Assembly: GCA_947499125.1 (NCBI GenBank)
Contig: CANMMP010000004.1
Span: 62,001 to 126,000 of the forward strand
DNA length: 64,000 bases
Source: an uncultured Pontibacter sp.
GTDB lineage: Bacteria; Bacteroidota; Bacteroidia; Cytophagales; Hymenobacteraceae
Reading direction: 5' to 3'
A model generated the notes under the pieces. That model was given only the letters and a program-made list of their open reading frames with translations. It was not told where the DNA came from and made no database searches. Numbering within the stretch: the first letter of the stretch is position 1; each line of letters opens with the position of its first letter. The translations under genes and the position numbers were made by a program. Of the stretch, positions 1 through 7,671 are shown in pieces.

Positions 1-1308
1 AATCTCCAGCACCACCGTCCAGAGGCGGCAGGCGTGTTCAAAGGCGGCTACATTAAACTCCTGCTTCTCTTCATTAAAAAAGCGCATTAAATTTAGCGAA
101 GCCAGGTTGCAGGCCGTGTTGTCCAGGAACATGTACTCGGAGCAAGGGTTAGAGCCGCGTATCGGGCCTTCGGCAGGGGAGGTGTGCCACTCGTTTATAG
201 TTGTATCAAACTGCACTCCCGGGTCTGCACAAGCCCAGGCAGCATCAGCAACCTGCTGCCATAGTTTGCGGGCAGGTATAGATTTTAGAATGCTTCCATC
301 GGTACGGGCGGTAAGGTGCCAATCGGTGTTTTCGTGCAGCGCTTTAAAGAAGCTGTTCGGCACGCGCACGGAGTTATTGGAGTTCTGTCCCGAAACAGTA
401 GCATAGGCTTCACCCTCATAATCGCTGGCATAACCGGCAGCAATCAGGGCCGCTACTTTTTTCTCCTCGTCCTTTTTCCAATTAATAAACTCTTCAATCT
501 CGGGGTGGTCTAAATCAAGACTAACCATTTTAGCTGCCCGGCGCGTTGTCCCTCCCGACTTAATGGCCCCGGCTGCACGGTCGCTCACCTTCAGAAAAGA
601 CATCAGACCAGAAGAAGTACCACCCCCGGAAAGTGCTTCATTTTTACCACGGATATTAGAGAAGTTTGTGCCCACGCCCGAGCCATACTTAAAGATGCGT
701 GCCTCCTGTACGAGTAAGTCCATGATACCGCCTTTCTGGGCCAGATCGTCATCGACAGAAAGTATAAAGCACGCGTGCGGTTGCGGGTGCTCAAAAGCTG
801 AATCCGATTCGCGCAGTTTTCCGGTATCCGAATCTACATAAAAATGTCCTTGTGCTTTCCCTTGTATACCATAAGACTCGAACAAACCTGTGTTAAACCA
901 CTGCGGCGAGTTTGGGGCGGCATACTGTCCCAAGAGCATATATACCAGTTCATCATAAAAAACCTGCGCGTCAGCCTCCTTTTTAAAATAGCCATACTTC
1001 ATTCCCCATTGCTGCCAGCAGTTCACCAGCCTATGCACTACCTGCTTTACCGAACTTTCAGAGCCGGTGCTTCCGTCGGGTTGCGGCACACCTGCGCGGC
1101 GCAGGTATTTCTGGGCAAGTATATCAGTAGAGATTTGCGACCATTGCGCCGGAACTTCTACATCCTGCAACTCAGCCACCACATCGCCGGATGGGTTGCG
1201 GATGGTAGAAGAGCGGAGTTCATACTGAAACTGGTCGTAGGCAGTCTGGCCCTGCTTTGTGAAAAGGCGGGAGAAGGAGAGGCCGGCTCGGGAGTAAGGT
1301 TTTTTCAT
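1..1308 (-). CDS. nrdJ: Adenosylcobalamin-dependent ribonucleotide reductase (class II), N-terminal part, cut by window edge
   Basis: This gene reduces ribonucleotides to deoxyribonucleotides using adenosylcobalamin as radical source. The start codon ATG is at 1308-1306 and the frame stays open for 436 codons to the left edge, so the C-terminal half is missing. Visible landmarks are the N-terminal stretch typical of the long bacterial NrdJ (VEVPAQWSQ near residue 50), NSPQWFNTGL, the HACFILSV segment with a candidate redox Cys, KYGSGVGTNFS, and near residue 390 the SNPCSEY segment carrying the N-x-C-x-E active-site pattern, followed by NTACNLASLNL. I see no ATP-cone ahead of it. It is transcribed divergently from the ric gene. 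Family assignment is from recognised motifs; no cobalamin riboswitch was visible upstream. Confidence 0.9.
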   Translation of the reverse strand, partial: MKKPYSRAGLSFSRLFTKQGQTAYDQFQYELRSSTIRNPSGDVVAELQDVEVPAQWSQISTDILAQKYLRRAGVPQPDGSTGSESSVKQVVHRLVNCWQQWGMKYGYFKKEADAQVFYDELVYMLLGQYAAPNSPQWFNTGLFESYGIQGKAQGHFYVDSDTGKLRESDSAFEHPQPHACFILSVDDDLAQKGGIMDLLVQEARIFKYGSGVGTNFSNIRGKNEALSGGGTSSGLMSFLKVSDRAAGAIKSGGTTRRAAKMVSLDLDHPEIEEFINWKKDEEKKVAALIAAGYASDYEGEAYATVSGQNSNNSVRVPNSFFKALHENTDWHLTARTDGSILKSIPARKLWQQVADAAWACADPGVQFDTTINEWHTSPAEGPIRGSNPCSEYMFLDNTACNLASLNLMRFFNEEKQEFNVAAFEHACRLWTVVLEI

Positions 1309-1657
1309 AAAGGGTAGCTTTTTAAGGATAAGAAGATATTTCTATATAGTAATAAGGTACTAAGCTATAGTTTATAGTTTGCCTAAAGGATGAGCAAGGT
1401 CACCTCTTAATATGACTTCAGTCATTTTTGCCTCTTCCTGTTAAGGTTAACTTTGATAGTATAGATTATTGAATTGATTATCAATAGTATACAAGAACAT
1501 TTTTAAGAGATATTTAACAAATAATCTATTAGAGATGAACTACTTGTAAATATAGTACGTTAAATAAAATAATAAAATACCTTTAACTCTTTTATTTTTA
1601 AAACCCGTCATTTACCTTTACAGCGGTGATTGATTATAAAAACAAAAATTAACCAAT
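1309..1657. other. Divergent intergenic region between nrdJ and ric
   Basis: This AT-rich stretch has no gene. It holds an 11-bp palindrome TTGATTATCAA at 1474-1484, nested in TATTGA-N8-TCAATA arms (1467-1486). The arms recall CRP/FNR-type half sites, but the spacing is not the canonical TTGAT-N4-ATCAA, so operator function is only a guess. The octamer TACCTTTA, one base from the Bacteroidota -7 consensus TAnnTTTG, occurs at 1578-1585 and again at 1613-1620, the second 38 bases before the ric start codon. No riboswitch-like fold was recognised. Confidence 0.4.
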
Positions 1658-2620
1658 ATGGAAACCACACTATTCGCAGACAGAAAATTAGATGTTACAG
1701 TTCTGGAGCCACGCATGAAGCATCCAACCATTTTTGATTGGTTCGACAAAATGAAAGGCGGCGACTCTTTTATTATCCATAACGACCACGATCCGAAGCC
1801 GGTGTATTACCAGTTATTGGGCGAGCGTGGCAATATATTTAAGTGGGAATACCTGGAGCAGGGTCCTGAAGTTTGGGAAGCACGCATTACAAAGCTTACT
1901 CCTGAAGAAGGCGAAACTGTAGGTGAACTGGTAGCTAAAGATTACCGCAAAGCCCAGGTGTTTAAAAAGTTCGGTATCGACTTCTGCTGCGGCGGTAAAA
2001 AATCAGTGAAGCAGGTTTGTGCTGAAAAAGGCATCAGCCAGGATGAACTGGAAGCTGAACTTATTGCCATGGATGAAGCTGAGCAGAACCGACAGGCTGA
2101 GTACGACAAATGGGAGCCGGGCTTCCTGGCAGATTATATCGTGAACATGCACCATAAATATGTGCGCGAAGCTATACCTGCCCTTTATGAGTACACAACT
2201 AAAATTGCCCGTGTACACGGTGAGCGCCACCCTGAACTGCTGGACGTTGTAAAACACTTCACTAACGTAGCAAACGAGCTGGAGTCGCATATGCCAAAAG
2301 AGGAGCGTGTGCTATTCCCTTACATTAAGCAACTGGATGAGGCGAAGAAGAGCAATGTTAGACTGGACAAACCTTCATTCGGATCTATCCAAAGCCCGAT
2401 AAATATGATGGAAATGGAGCACGAGCACGCTGGCAACGAGCTTGAGAAGATCCGTGAAATAACAAATAACTATACCTTGCCTGCTGATGCCTGCGCTACT
2501 TATACCGTTGCGTTCAAAAAACTGCAGGAGTTCGAAGACGACCTGTTCCGCCACATCCACCTCGAGAACAACATCCTGTTCCCGAAAGCGCTGGAGCTGG
2601 AGAAAGAAGTGTTGAAATAG
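1658..2620 (+). CDS. ric: Iron-sulfur cluster repair di-iron protein (Ric/ScdA/YtfE family) with N-terminal DUF2249
   Basis: Ric-type proteins restore Fe-S clusters damaged by nitric oxide or peroxide, acting in the cytoplasm with a di-iron centre. The 320-residue protein has a DUF2249 domain (about 10-78), a ScdA_N/DUF542 domain (about 84-140) with its diagnostic FGIDFCCGG (Cys110-Cys111), and a hemerythrin-like domain (about 155-312). Candidate iron ligands are His165/His166, His211 with Glu215, the EHEH run at 254-257, and His299/His301 with Glu303. E. coli YtfE is about 220 residues; the extra length is the DUF2249 domain. It is the first gene of a co-directional run ending in an Rrf2 regulator with three Cys, which fits a nitrosative-stress role. 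Regulation by that Rrf2 protein is inferred. Confidence 0.92.
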   Translation: METTLFADRKLDVTVLEPRMKHPTIFDWFDKMKGGDSFIIHNDHDPKPVYYQLLGERGNIFKWEYLEQGPEVWEARITKLTPEEGETVGELVAKDYRKAQVFKKFGIDFCCGGKKSVKQVCAEKGISQDELEAELIAMDEAEQNRQAEYDKWEPGFLADYIVNMHHKYVREAIPALYEYTTKIARVHGERHPELLDVVKHFTNVANELESHMPKEERVLFPYIKQLDEAKKSNVRLDKPSFGSIQSPINMMEMEHEHAGNELEKIREITNNYTLPADACATYTVAFKKLQEFEDDLFRHIHLENNILFPKALELEKEVLK

Positions 2621-2733
2621 AAAACCCCTCCCGAGCCCTCCCCTAAAAACAGGGGAGGGAGCTAAGAAAAATTCCCCCTCCTGTTTTTAGGAGGGGGTTA
2701 GGGGGAGGTAACAACCATTAAATTACCATTATC
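2621..2733. repeat. Paired GC-rich palindromes of a REP-like intergenic repeat
   Basis: Two hairpins fill the gap between ric and the hemerythrin gene. The first has perfect 8-bp arms CCCTCCCC (2636-2643) and GGGGAGGG (2652-2659). The second has 9-bp arms CCCCCTCCT (2674-2682) and AGGAGGGGG (2689-2697). The loops are reverse complements of each other (TAAAAACA-like and GTTTTT-like), so the two hairpins are one unit in opposite orientations. A related copy follows nadA at 7246-7283 and a degenerate one lies at 31695-31730. This looks like a short interspersed repeat, and it could also act as a partial terminator or RNA stabiliser. Confidence 0.75.
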
Positions 2734-3237
2734 ATGAAAAAGACGATCGCACCTCAGAAAAGAGACAAAAGCCTGGTTCCGTTATCAAGGGAGCACCATT
2801 TTGGCTTACTATTTTGCTGGAAACTGCGCCAGGGGCTTAAGAACGGAGCTGATCTGGAAGTGATGCGCGAATATGTACGCTACTTCTGGAACAACATTCT
2901 GAAAGAGCACTGCCAGGAAGAAGAATGGCTGATGGAAAGATTGCTTCCTCATGATGATACCCAACGCACAAGATTGCACGAAGAACACAAACTTATCGAA
3001 ACATTGGTAGAGTTGATCGATGACGGCAGCCCGATGAATAAAGACCTGTTTAAAGTATTGGATAAGGACCTGGTTGATCATATACGCTGGGAGGAACGCG
3101 AACTGTTCCCTTACCTGCAAACTATAGCACCTGCTGACGATCTGGAACTGGCTGGTCAGCTGCTGGAACATAAGCACGACCCGCGTTTAGACAACTTTAC
3201 ACAGGAATTCTGGATTAAAAATCCTGACAAAGAATAG
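2734..3237 (+). CDS. Hemerythrin domain-containing protein
   Basis: This is a 167-residue soluble protein made of one hemerythrin-like four-helix bundle, a fold that carries a non-haem di-iron site binding O2 or NO or acting as an iron sensor. Candidate ligands in order are His21/His22, His59 with Glu63, His82/His85, and His116 with Glu120/Glu121. The arrangement resembles the hemerythrin part of Ric proteins, but the Cys-Cys ScdA_N domain is absent. It lies 113 bp after ric, and its stop is 2 bp before the next start, so it is probably co-transcribed with the DUF2249 gene. The exact substrate is not shown by sequence; a role in nitrosative stress is inferred from context. Confidence 0.85.
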   Translation: MKKTIAPQKRDKSLVPLSREHHFGLLFCWKLRQGLKNGADLEVMREYVRYFWNNILKEHCQEEEWLMERLLPHDDTQRTRLHEEHKLIETLVELIDDGSPMNKDLFKVLDKDLVDHIRWEERELFPYLQTIAPADDLELAGQLLEHKHDPRLDNFTQEFWIKNPDKE

Positions 3238-3239
3238 CC

Positions 3240-4052
3240 ATGCAAATAGCAGCCAACACCAAAATATCAGCCCTAATAAAAGAAAACCCGGCTGCCATTG
3301 ATGCCATAGCAAGTATAAACCGACACTTTGAGAAGCTCCGGAACCCGATCTTGCGGAAAGTATTGGCCTCGAGGGTAACTATAGCCGACGCTGCCCGCAT
3401 TGGCGGCTGCGAAGTAGAACGGTTCTATGAAAAACTGGCACCACTGGGCTTTACCGTAAGCAATACTACCAAAACCGAAAATGTCATGTCGGCCCCAACC
3501 ACAACTGCCACCGAAATGCCAGCCACACTGGCAAAGCATAACATAATTACGCTGGATGTATGTGAAGATATCGCCTCCGGTAACGATCCGTTCCTGAAGA
3601 TAATGGATGCCGTAGATAAGATCGACGCTACTTCTGCGCTACTGATAGTTAATACATTTGAGCCTACGCCGCTCATCGCTATACTTAAAAAGAAAGGTTA
3701 CGCTTATTTCACTGATACAAAATCTCCGAACCTGGTGCATACTTACTTCTGGTTGGAACAAGCCACTGAGCTTAAGACGGAAGAAACTATAAAACCGGAT
3801 AGCAACGATTTTGAGAAAACCTTGACCCGGTTTGGTGGCAAAGTTAAACGCATAGATGTGCGCCACCTGGAAATGCCGCAACCTATGGTAACTATACTTG
3901 GCGAGCTGGAAAACCTGTCGGCCGACGAAGCGCTGTATGTAGTGCATAAACGAGTACCGCAGTTCCTGTTGCCGCAATTAAAAGAACGTGGGTTTGAGAT
4001 AGCAATAAACGAAGTCGGCCCGAACGAGGTATACTTACTTATTTATAAGTAA
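3240..4052 (+). CDS. DUF1858-DUF2249-DUF2249 protein
   Basis: The 270-residue protein starts with a DUF1858-like helical domain (about 1-70; the family commonly precedes Fe-S or NO-related domains). A Ser/Thr-rich linker (about 75-98) follows, then two DUF2249 domains (about 101-170 and 199-268), each with the strand pattern ending in a Tyr/Leu-rich tail. DUF2249 belongs to the SirA/TusA-like fold group, and the same domain sits at the N-terminus of the Ric protein upstream. The start codon is 2 bp after the previous stop and the next gene begins 6 bp downstream, so operon membership is clear. No catalytic Cys typical of TusA is evident. The function is unknown; it may bind or deliver to the di-iron and haem proteins around it. 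Confidence 0.8.
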   Translation: MQIAANTKISALIKENPAAIDAIASINRHFEKLRNPILRKVLASRVTIADAARIGGCEVERFYEKLAPLGFTVSNTTKTENVMSAPTTTATEMPATLAKHNIITLDVCEDIASGNDPFLKIMDAVDKIDATSALLIVNTFEPTPLIAILKKKGYAYFTDTKSPNLVHTYFWLEQATELKTEETIKPDSNDFEKTLTRFGGKVKRIDVRHLEMPQPMVTILGELENLSADEALYVVHKRVPQFLLPQLKERGFEIAINEVGPNEVYLLIYK

Positions 4053-4058
4053 AAAAAC

Positions 4059-5369
4059 ATGAGCACTGCCACTACATCAAACTCACCGGGCAAATGGGTT
4101 GTGCTGCCGCATTACGCGTTTGCTGCCCTGGCTTTTGTGGCGTTAAGCGTATTGTTGCTTTTCTCTACCGATGCTTTTAACGGCCATTATTTTCACCCAA
4201 AACTGCTGACCCTTACACACGTTGCTGCTCTTGGCTGGGCAACTATGCTAGTGTTTGGTGCGCTTTATCAGTTATTGCCAGTGGTGCTCGAGTGTAAACT
4301 ATACTCTGAGAAGCTGGCAACTATAGCCTTCGGATTCCTAGGTTTAGGTACTATACTTTTAGCATGGTCTTTCTGGAATTTTGAGCTGGGTTGGCCCATG
4401 CACGTGGCGGCCTGCAGCCTGGTTATTTCCTTTATACTTTTCAATATCAATGTGGTGCAAACTGCCCGCAAAGCCCCCAAATGGACGATTGAGTCTGATT
4501 TTATAGTTACTTCGGCTATCTGGCTGCTGGTAACGGGGCTGGTAGGTTTGTTGATGGCTATAAATTTTACGATGCCTTTCCTTCCAGTTGATCATACACA
4601 TTACCTGAAGTTGCATGCACACATTGGCATGGCCGGTTGGTTTTTACTCCTGATAATTGGTGTAGGGTCTAAACTGATCCCGATGTTTTTGCTGGCCCAC
4701 CACGATGAAACCAAGAAACTGAACTGGTCTTATAACCTGATCAATGCAGGATTGGTGCTTTTCATTGCCGACCATTTGCTGTTTCAGACGTCTTTGTTGC
4801 CTGTGTATGCGGTGGTGGTTATTGCTGGTGTGGTGCTCTTTCTCCTGTTCCTGCGCGATGCAGCCAAAACCCGGCAGCGCCAGGACCTGGACCTTGGCAT
4901 GAAACAGACATTTGTAGCGCTTGCTTTACTATTGTTGCCACTCATATTGGTGTTAGTGGTTAGTTCTAAACTAGGCCTTCCGCAGTCGTTGCTGTCTTCT
5001 ATTTACCTGGTGTATGGCATCTCCGTTTTCCTGGGGTTTATATCAGCACTTATACTGGGGCAAACCTTTAAAACACTGCCGTTTATAGTTTGGATGCACG
5101 CTTACGAAGATTATGTAGGCCGCTTTAAAACACCTATGCCGAAGGATATGTACAGCCATACTTTGCTTCGCTGGCAAAACATCAGTTATCTGCTTGGTTT
5201 TATACTTTTAATAGCTGGTGTTTTATTGCGCAATGAGCTGATAATACTGGGTGGGGCAATAGGCTTTACGATTACATCATTGCTCTACACGGCTAATGTG
5301 TTTCGGATGATGATGCACAAAGTTCACGATTTAAAACCTTTTACCTATGGAAGCGCAAAATCTGCCTGA
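4059..5369 (+). CDS. Haem-copper-oxidase subunit I-like membrane protein (cbb3/NnrS-like, NO-response context)
   Basis: The 436-residue protein is almost entirely hydrophobic, with about 12 predicted transmembrane helices. It resembles the CcoN-like stand-alone proteins often called cbb3-type oxidase subunit I-like. His residues are placed as haem-ligand candidates: His54 in LTHVAALGWAT, His115, and the cluster His179, His181, His186, His188 (LKLHAHIGMAGWF), then His214/His215. The LPVVLE and KLIPMFLL segments after these helices are also typical of the family. It is shorter than true CcoN/NorB and has no partner subunits here. Its last 23 bp overlap the next gene. The surrounding Ric, hemerythrin and Rrf2 genes suggest NO handling, either detoxification or haem/copper sensing, but catalysis is unproven. 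Confidence 0.75.
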   Translation: MSTATTSNSPGKWVVLPHYAFAALAFVALSVLLLFSTDAFNGHYFHPKLLTLTHVAALGWATMLVFGALYQLLPVVLECKLYSEKLATIAFGFLGLGTILLAWSFWNFELGWPMHVAACSLVISFILFNINVVQTARKAPKWTIESDFIVTSAIWLLVTGLVGLLMAINFTMPFLPVDHTHYLKLHAHIGMAGWFLLLIIGVGSKLIPMFLLAHHDETKKLNWSYNLINAGLVLFIADHLLFQTSLLPVYAVVVIAGVVLFLLFLRDAAKTRQRQDLDLGMKQTFVALALLLLPLILVLVVSSKLGLPQSLLSSIYLVYGISVFLGFISALILGQTFKTLPFIVWMHAYEDYVGRFKTPMPKDMYSHTLLRWQNISYLLGFILLIAGVLLRNELIILGGAIGFTITSLLYTANVFRMMMHKVHDLKPFTYGSAKSA

Positions 5370-5673
5370 TGATTTCGGCCTGGAAGTGTACGAAACCTTA
5401 AAATATATTATTGACCCGGAAGTGGGTATCAACATAGTTGATTTAGGCCTTATATACGAGGTAAGTCTGACAGATGAAGGTGTACTTGCTGTAGATCTGA
5501 CCCTGACCACGCCTGGCTGCCCGATGAGCGGAACTATACGAACTGCCGCCGAGCAAATTCTGCTTAAGCGTTTCCCGACTTTGGATGTTAAAATTAACCT
5601 TGTTTGGTCGCCACCATGGACCACAGACATGATTAGCGAAGAAGGTATGCGCCAACTGGATGGGAAAATGTAA
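5347..5673 (+). CDS. MIP18/DUF59 metal-sulfur cluster assembly factor (SufT/PaaD-like)
   Basis: DUF59 (MIP18) proteins help assemble or deliver Fe-S clusters. This 108-residue protein shows the family pattern: IIDPEVGINIVDLGLIYEV (about 21-39), a TTPGCPM segment with the conserved Cys58, and a C-terminal WSPPWTTDMISEEGM segment shared with SufT and PaaD. The gene starts 23 bp inside the membrane protein gene in another frame, which implies translational coupling. Its place between a damage-repair operon and an Rrf2 regulator suggests rebuilding of clusters lost to NO. It is not in a suf operon here. Confidence 0.88.
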   Translation: MEAQNLPDDFGLEVYETLKYIIDPEVGINIVDLGLIYEVSLTDEGVLAVDLTLTTPGCPMSGTIRTAAEQILLKRFPTLDVKINLVWSPPWTTDMISEEGMRQLDGKM

Positions 5674-5715
5674 TTTGCAGGCGTGTTAGTGTTAGATCAA
5701 CAGAGAACTTAACAA

Positions 5716-6168
5716 ATGTTATTATCAAAAACAGCTGAATATGCCCTCCGTGCCATTGTGTACATTGCCTTAAACGATGCGCAGGGCCTTAAAGTAGGGA
5801 TAAAGGACATTGCCAAGGAGCTGGAATTGCCCGCGCATTTTATGGGTAAGATACTGCAGGACCTGGTGCGTAAAAGTGTAATTGCTTCGGTTAAAGGGCC
5901 AGGCGGCGGTTTTTTTCTACATAGGCAGGCCTCTGAGATCAGTATACTGGAAGTGATGCAAACTATAGACGGGTTGGAGGCTTTCAGGAAATGTGGAATG
6001 GGCATGAAGCAATGCTCCGACACACACCCTTGCCCATTGCACGACGACATAAAAGTATACCGAAACCAGATGTATAAAGTGTTCAGCTCTAAAACAATAC
6101 AGACGCTGGTTGACGGCATTAATTCCGGTGAATATTTCATTACAAACATACACGAAGTAGAATCATAA
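5716..6168 (+). CDS. Rrf2 family transcriptional regulator with three cluster-binding Cys (NsrR/IscR-like)
   Basis: The 150-residue protein has the Rrf2 N-terminal winged helix starting at TAEYALRAIVYIA, a recognition segment ending in GPGGGFFL (about 61-68), and a dimerisation helix. Three Cys, at 93, 100 and 106, are followed by His109, matching the Fe-S binding loop of NsrR and IscR. Such proteins sense NO or Fe-S status through their cluster and usually repress their target operons. It sits 43 bp after the DUF59 gene and 31 bp before nadA, so it may control the upstream repair genes and possibly nadA. Whether it is NsrR-like (NO) or IscR-like (cluster status) cannot be settled from sequence alone; the neighbours favour NO. 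Confidence 0.87.
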   Translation: MLLSKTAEYALRAIVYIALNDAQGLKVGIKDIAKELELPAHFMGKILQDLVRKSVIASVKGPGGGFFLHRQASEISILEVMQTIDGLEAFRKCGMGMKQCSDTHPCPLHDDIKVYRNQMYKVFSSKTIQTLVDGINSGEYFITNIHEVES

Positions 6169-6198
6169 TCGATTATCCTGCTAATCTAACCTAACACA

Positions 6199-7245
6199 AT
6201 GCTTACTACCCAAACCAAAGGCGCGTTTCTGCAGAAACTCAGCGCCATGAATCCTGATGCCTACACCGAACGGGAAGAGGCTGATCTGATCGCTGCCGTA
6301 GAAGAAATACGGGAACTGAAGCGTGAGAAAAATGCGGTTATACTTTCCCACTTTTACATGTCTGCTGAGCTGCAGGTAACGCATCAGGATGGCGGTATTG
6401 CCGATTTTGTGGGCGACTCGCTGGGTTTAAGTGTAGCTGCCAAAAATGTGGAGGCGGATAACATTATTTTCTGTGGTGTGAAGTTTATGGCAGAAACGGC
6501 CAAGATACTGAACCCGGTTAAACAGGTGTTGCTTCCCAGTTTTGATGCCGGCTGCTCGCTGGCCGAAAGTATAACCGGTGATGATGTACGCCGCCTGAAA
6601 AAACTATGGCCTGGCGTACCGGTGGTAGCTTATATTAATACCTACGCCGAAACCAAGGCCGAAGCCGATATCTGCTGTACTTCCCGCAACGCCATGGATA
6701 TTGCCCGCTCGCTGGGTGGCGATAAGCTTATCTTTTTGCCTGACCTGTACATGGGCCGCAACCTGCAATCCAAGATAAAAGCCGAAACAGGCAAAGAGCT
6801 TATACTTTGGGAAGGCAAATGCGAGGTACACGAACAATTTACACCGCAGCGTATAAACGGTCTTAAACTAATGTACCCCGAAGCGCAGGTACTGGTACAT
6901 TGGGAAGTGCCCGACAATACTGTAGCCGATGCTTTGACTGGTGCAGGCGGCGTAGTGGGCAGCACCTCCGACATTATCCGTTTTGTGGGCGAAAGCAAAT
7001 CCCGGCAGTTTATACTTGGCTCGGAGTGCGACCTGGGTGCCACGTTGCGCGGTATGTACCCTGAGAAGGAATTTATAGTTCCGTGCATCAAATGTCCGCA
7101 CATGAAGCAGATAACGATACAACGAACTTTAGAAGCCCTGCGAGCTATTGGAACAGATAAAGAAGCTTTGTTCCAGATAACGCTGGAAGAAGAAATCATG
7201 AGGCGTGCTTTGGCTCCGATAGAAAGAATGCTGGCTTTTGCTTGA
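6199..7245 (+). CDS. nadA: Quinolinate synthase
   Basis: NadA condenses iminoaspartate with dihydroxyacetone phosphate to give quinolinate, the second step of de novo NAD synthesis. The 348-residue length is normal. The three [4Fe-4S] ligands expected for the family are visible: Cys119 (DAGCSLAES), Cys208 (EGKCEVHEQF) and Cys299 (IKCPHM). Substrate-loop motifs include SHFYM (50-54), VGDSLGLS and GSTSDIIRF. The cluster is sensitive to oxygen and NO, so the location directly after a Fe-S repair group and its Rrf2 regulator is suggestive. Its pathway partner nadB follows after a 426-bp repeat-rich gap; nadC is not in the window. Confidence 0.96.
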   Translation: MLTTQTKGAFLQKLSAMNPDAYTEREEADLIAAVEEIRELKREKNAVILSHFYMSAELQVTHQDGGIADFVGDSLGLSVAAKNVEADNIIFCGVKFMAETAKILNPVKQVLLPSFDAGCSLAESITGDDVRRLKKLWPGVPVVAYINTYAETKAEADICCTSRNAMDIARSLGGDKLIFLPDLYMGRNLQSKIKAETGKELILWEGKCEVHEQFTPQRINGLKLMYPEAQVLVHWEVPDNTVADALTGAGGVVGSTSDIIRFVGESKSRQFILGSECDLGATLRGMYPEKEFIVPCIKCPHMKQITIQRTLEALRAIGTDKEALFQITLEEEIMRRALAPIERMLAFA

Positions 7246-7671
7246 CCTCCCCAACTCCCTTCTAAAAACAGGAGGGGGAGTTTAAAATATTTGCTTAACA
7301 CTAAAAATTGTTACTGAACGCTGTTCCGGATTTGTAATCCGGAACTCCAATAACTTCGGATTTACAATCTGCTTTGCAACGGTAATAGCTAAAAGCGAGA
7401 AAGCGGATTACAAATCTGAAAGAGACAATGTTTGAAACTATCCCCTTGAGGGGATTATAGGGGTGTTAACACCTGCAGGTTAACCAGCTAAAGTGTCCGC
7501 TTCGTAGCTTAACACCCCTGTAGTCCCCTCAAGGGGACAATTCTGGTTATAAGGTAAAGATGTTGGACATGATAAGTTTAGGACGTTAGCGCCAGCAATA
7601 GAGTAGAAAATAACTGCATCAATAAAAAAACACCCCTATTATTTTATAAGAGGGGACAAAGGACAGGTCAA
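7246..7671. repeat. Spacer packed with three palindromic repeat types between nadA and nadB
   Basis: No gene is present. From left to right: a CTCCC/AAAACAGGAGGGGGAG palindrome at 7246-7283, like that after ric; a hairpin with 9-bp arms TTCCGGATT (7324-7332) and AATCCGGAA (7336-7344), with degenerate copies of its GGATTTGTAATCC core near 7356-7372 and 7402-7418; and a large inverted repeat with 29-bp arms at 7441-7469 and 7509-7537 (27 of 29 positions match), itself built on CCCCTTGAGGGG. A weaker CACCCCTATT/AAGAGGGG pair at 7630-7655 ends just before nadB. These look like accumulated short interspersed repeats; no transposase is present. Confidence 0.8.

Noticed and set aside
107..1317. Several plus-strand frames of 60-157 codons at the left edge
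   Set aside because: They overlap the continuous minus-strand NrdJ frame, whose motifs (NPCSE, GSGVGTNFS) are unmistakable.
1467..1486. FNR/CRP-type operator upstream of ric
   Set aside because: TATTGA-N8-TCAATA and TTGAT-N1-ATCAA do not match the canonical TTGAT-N4-ATCAA spacing, so I list it only as an unproven palindrome.
1309..1657. Possible cobalamin riboswitch upstream of the B12-dependent reductase
   Set aside because: No B12-box-like sequence or complex fold was seen; the region is AT-rich with only small palindromes.
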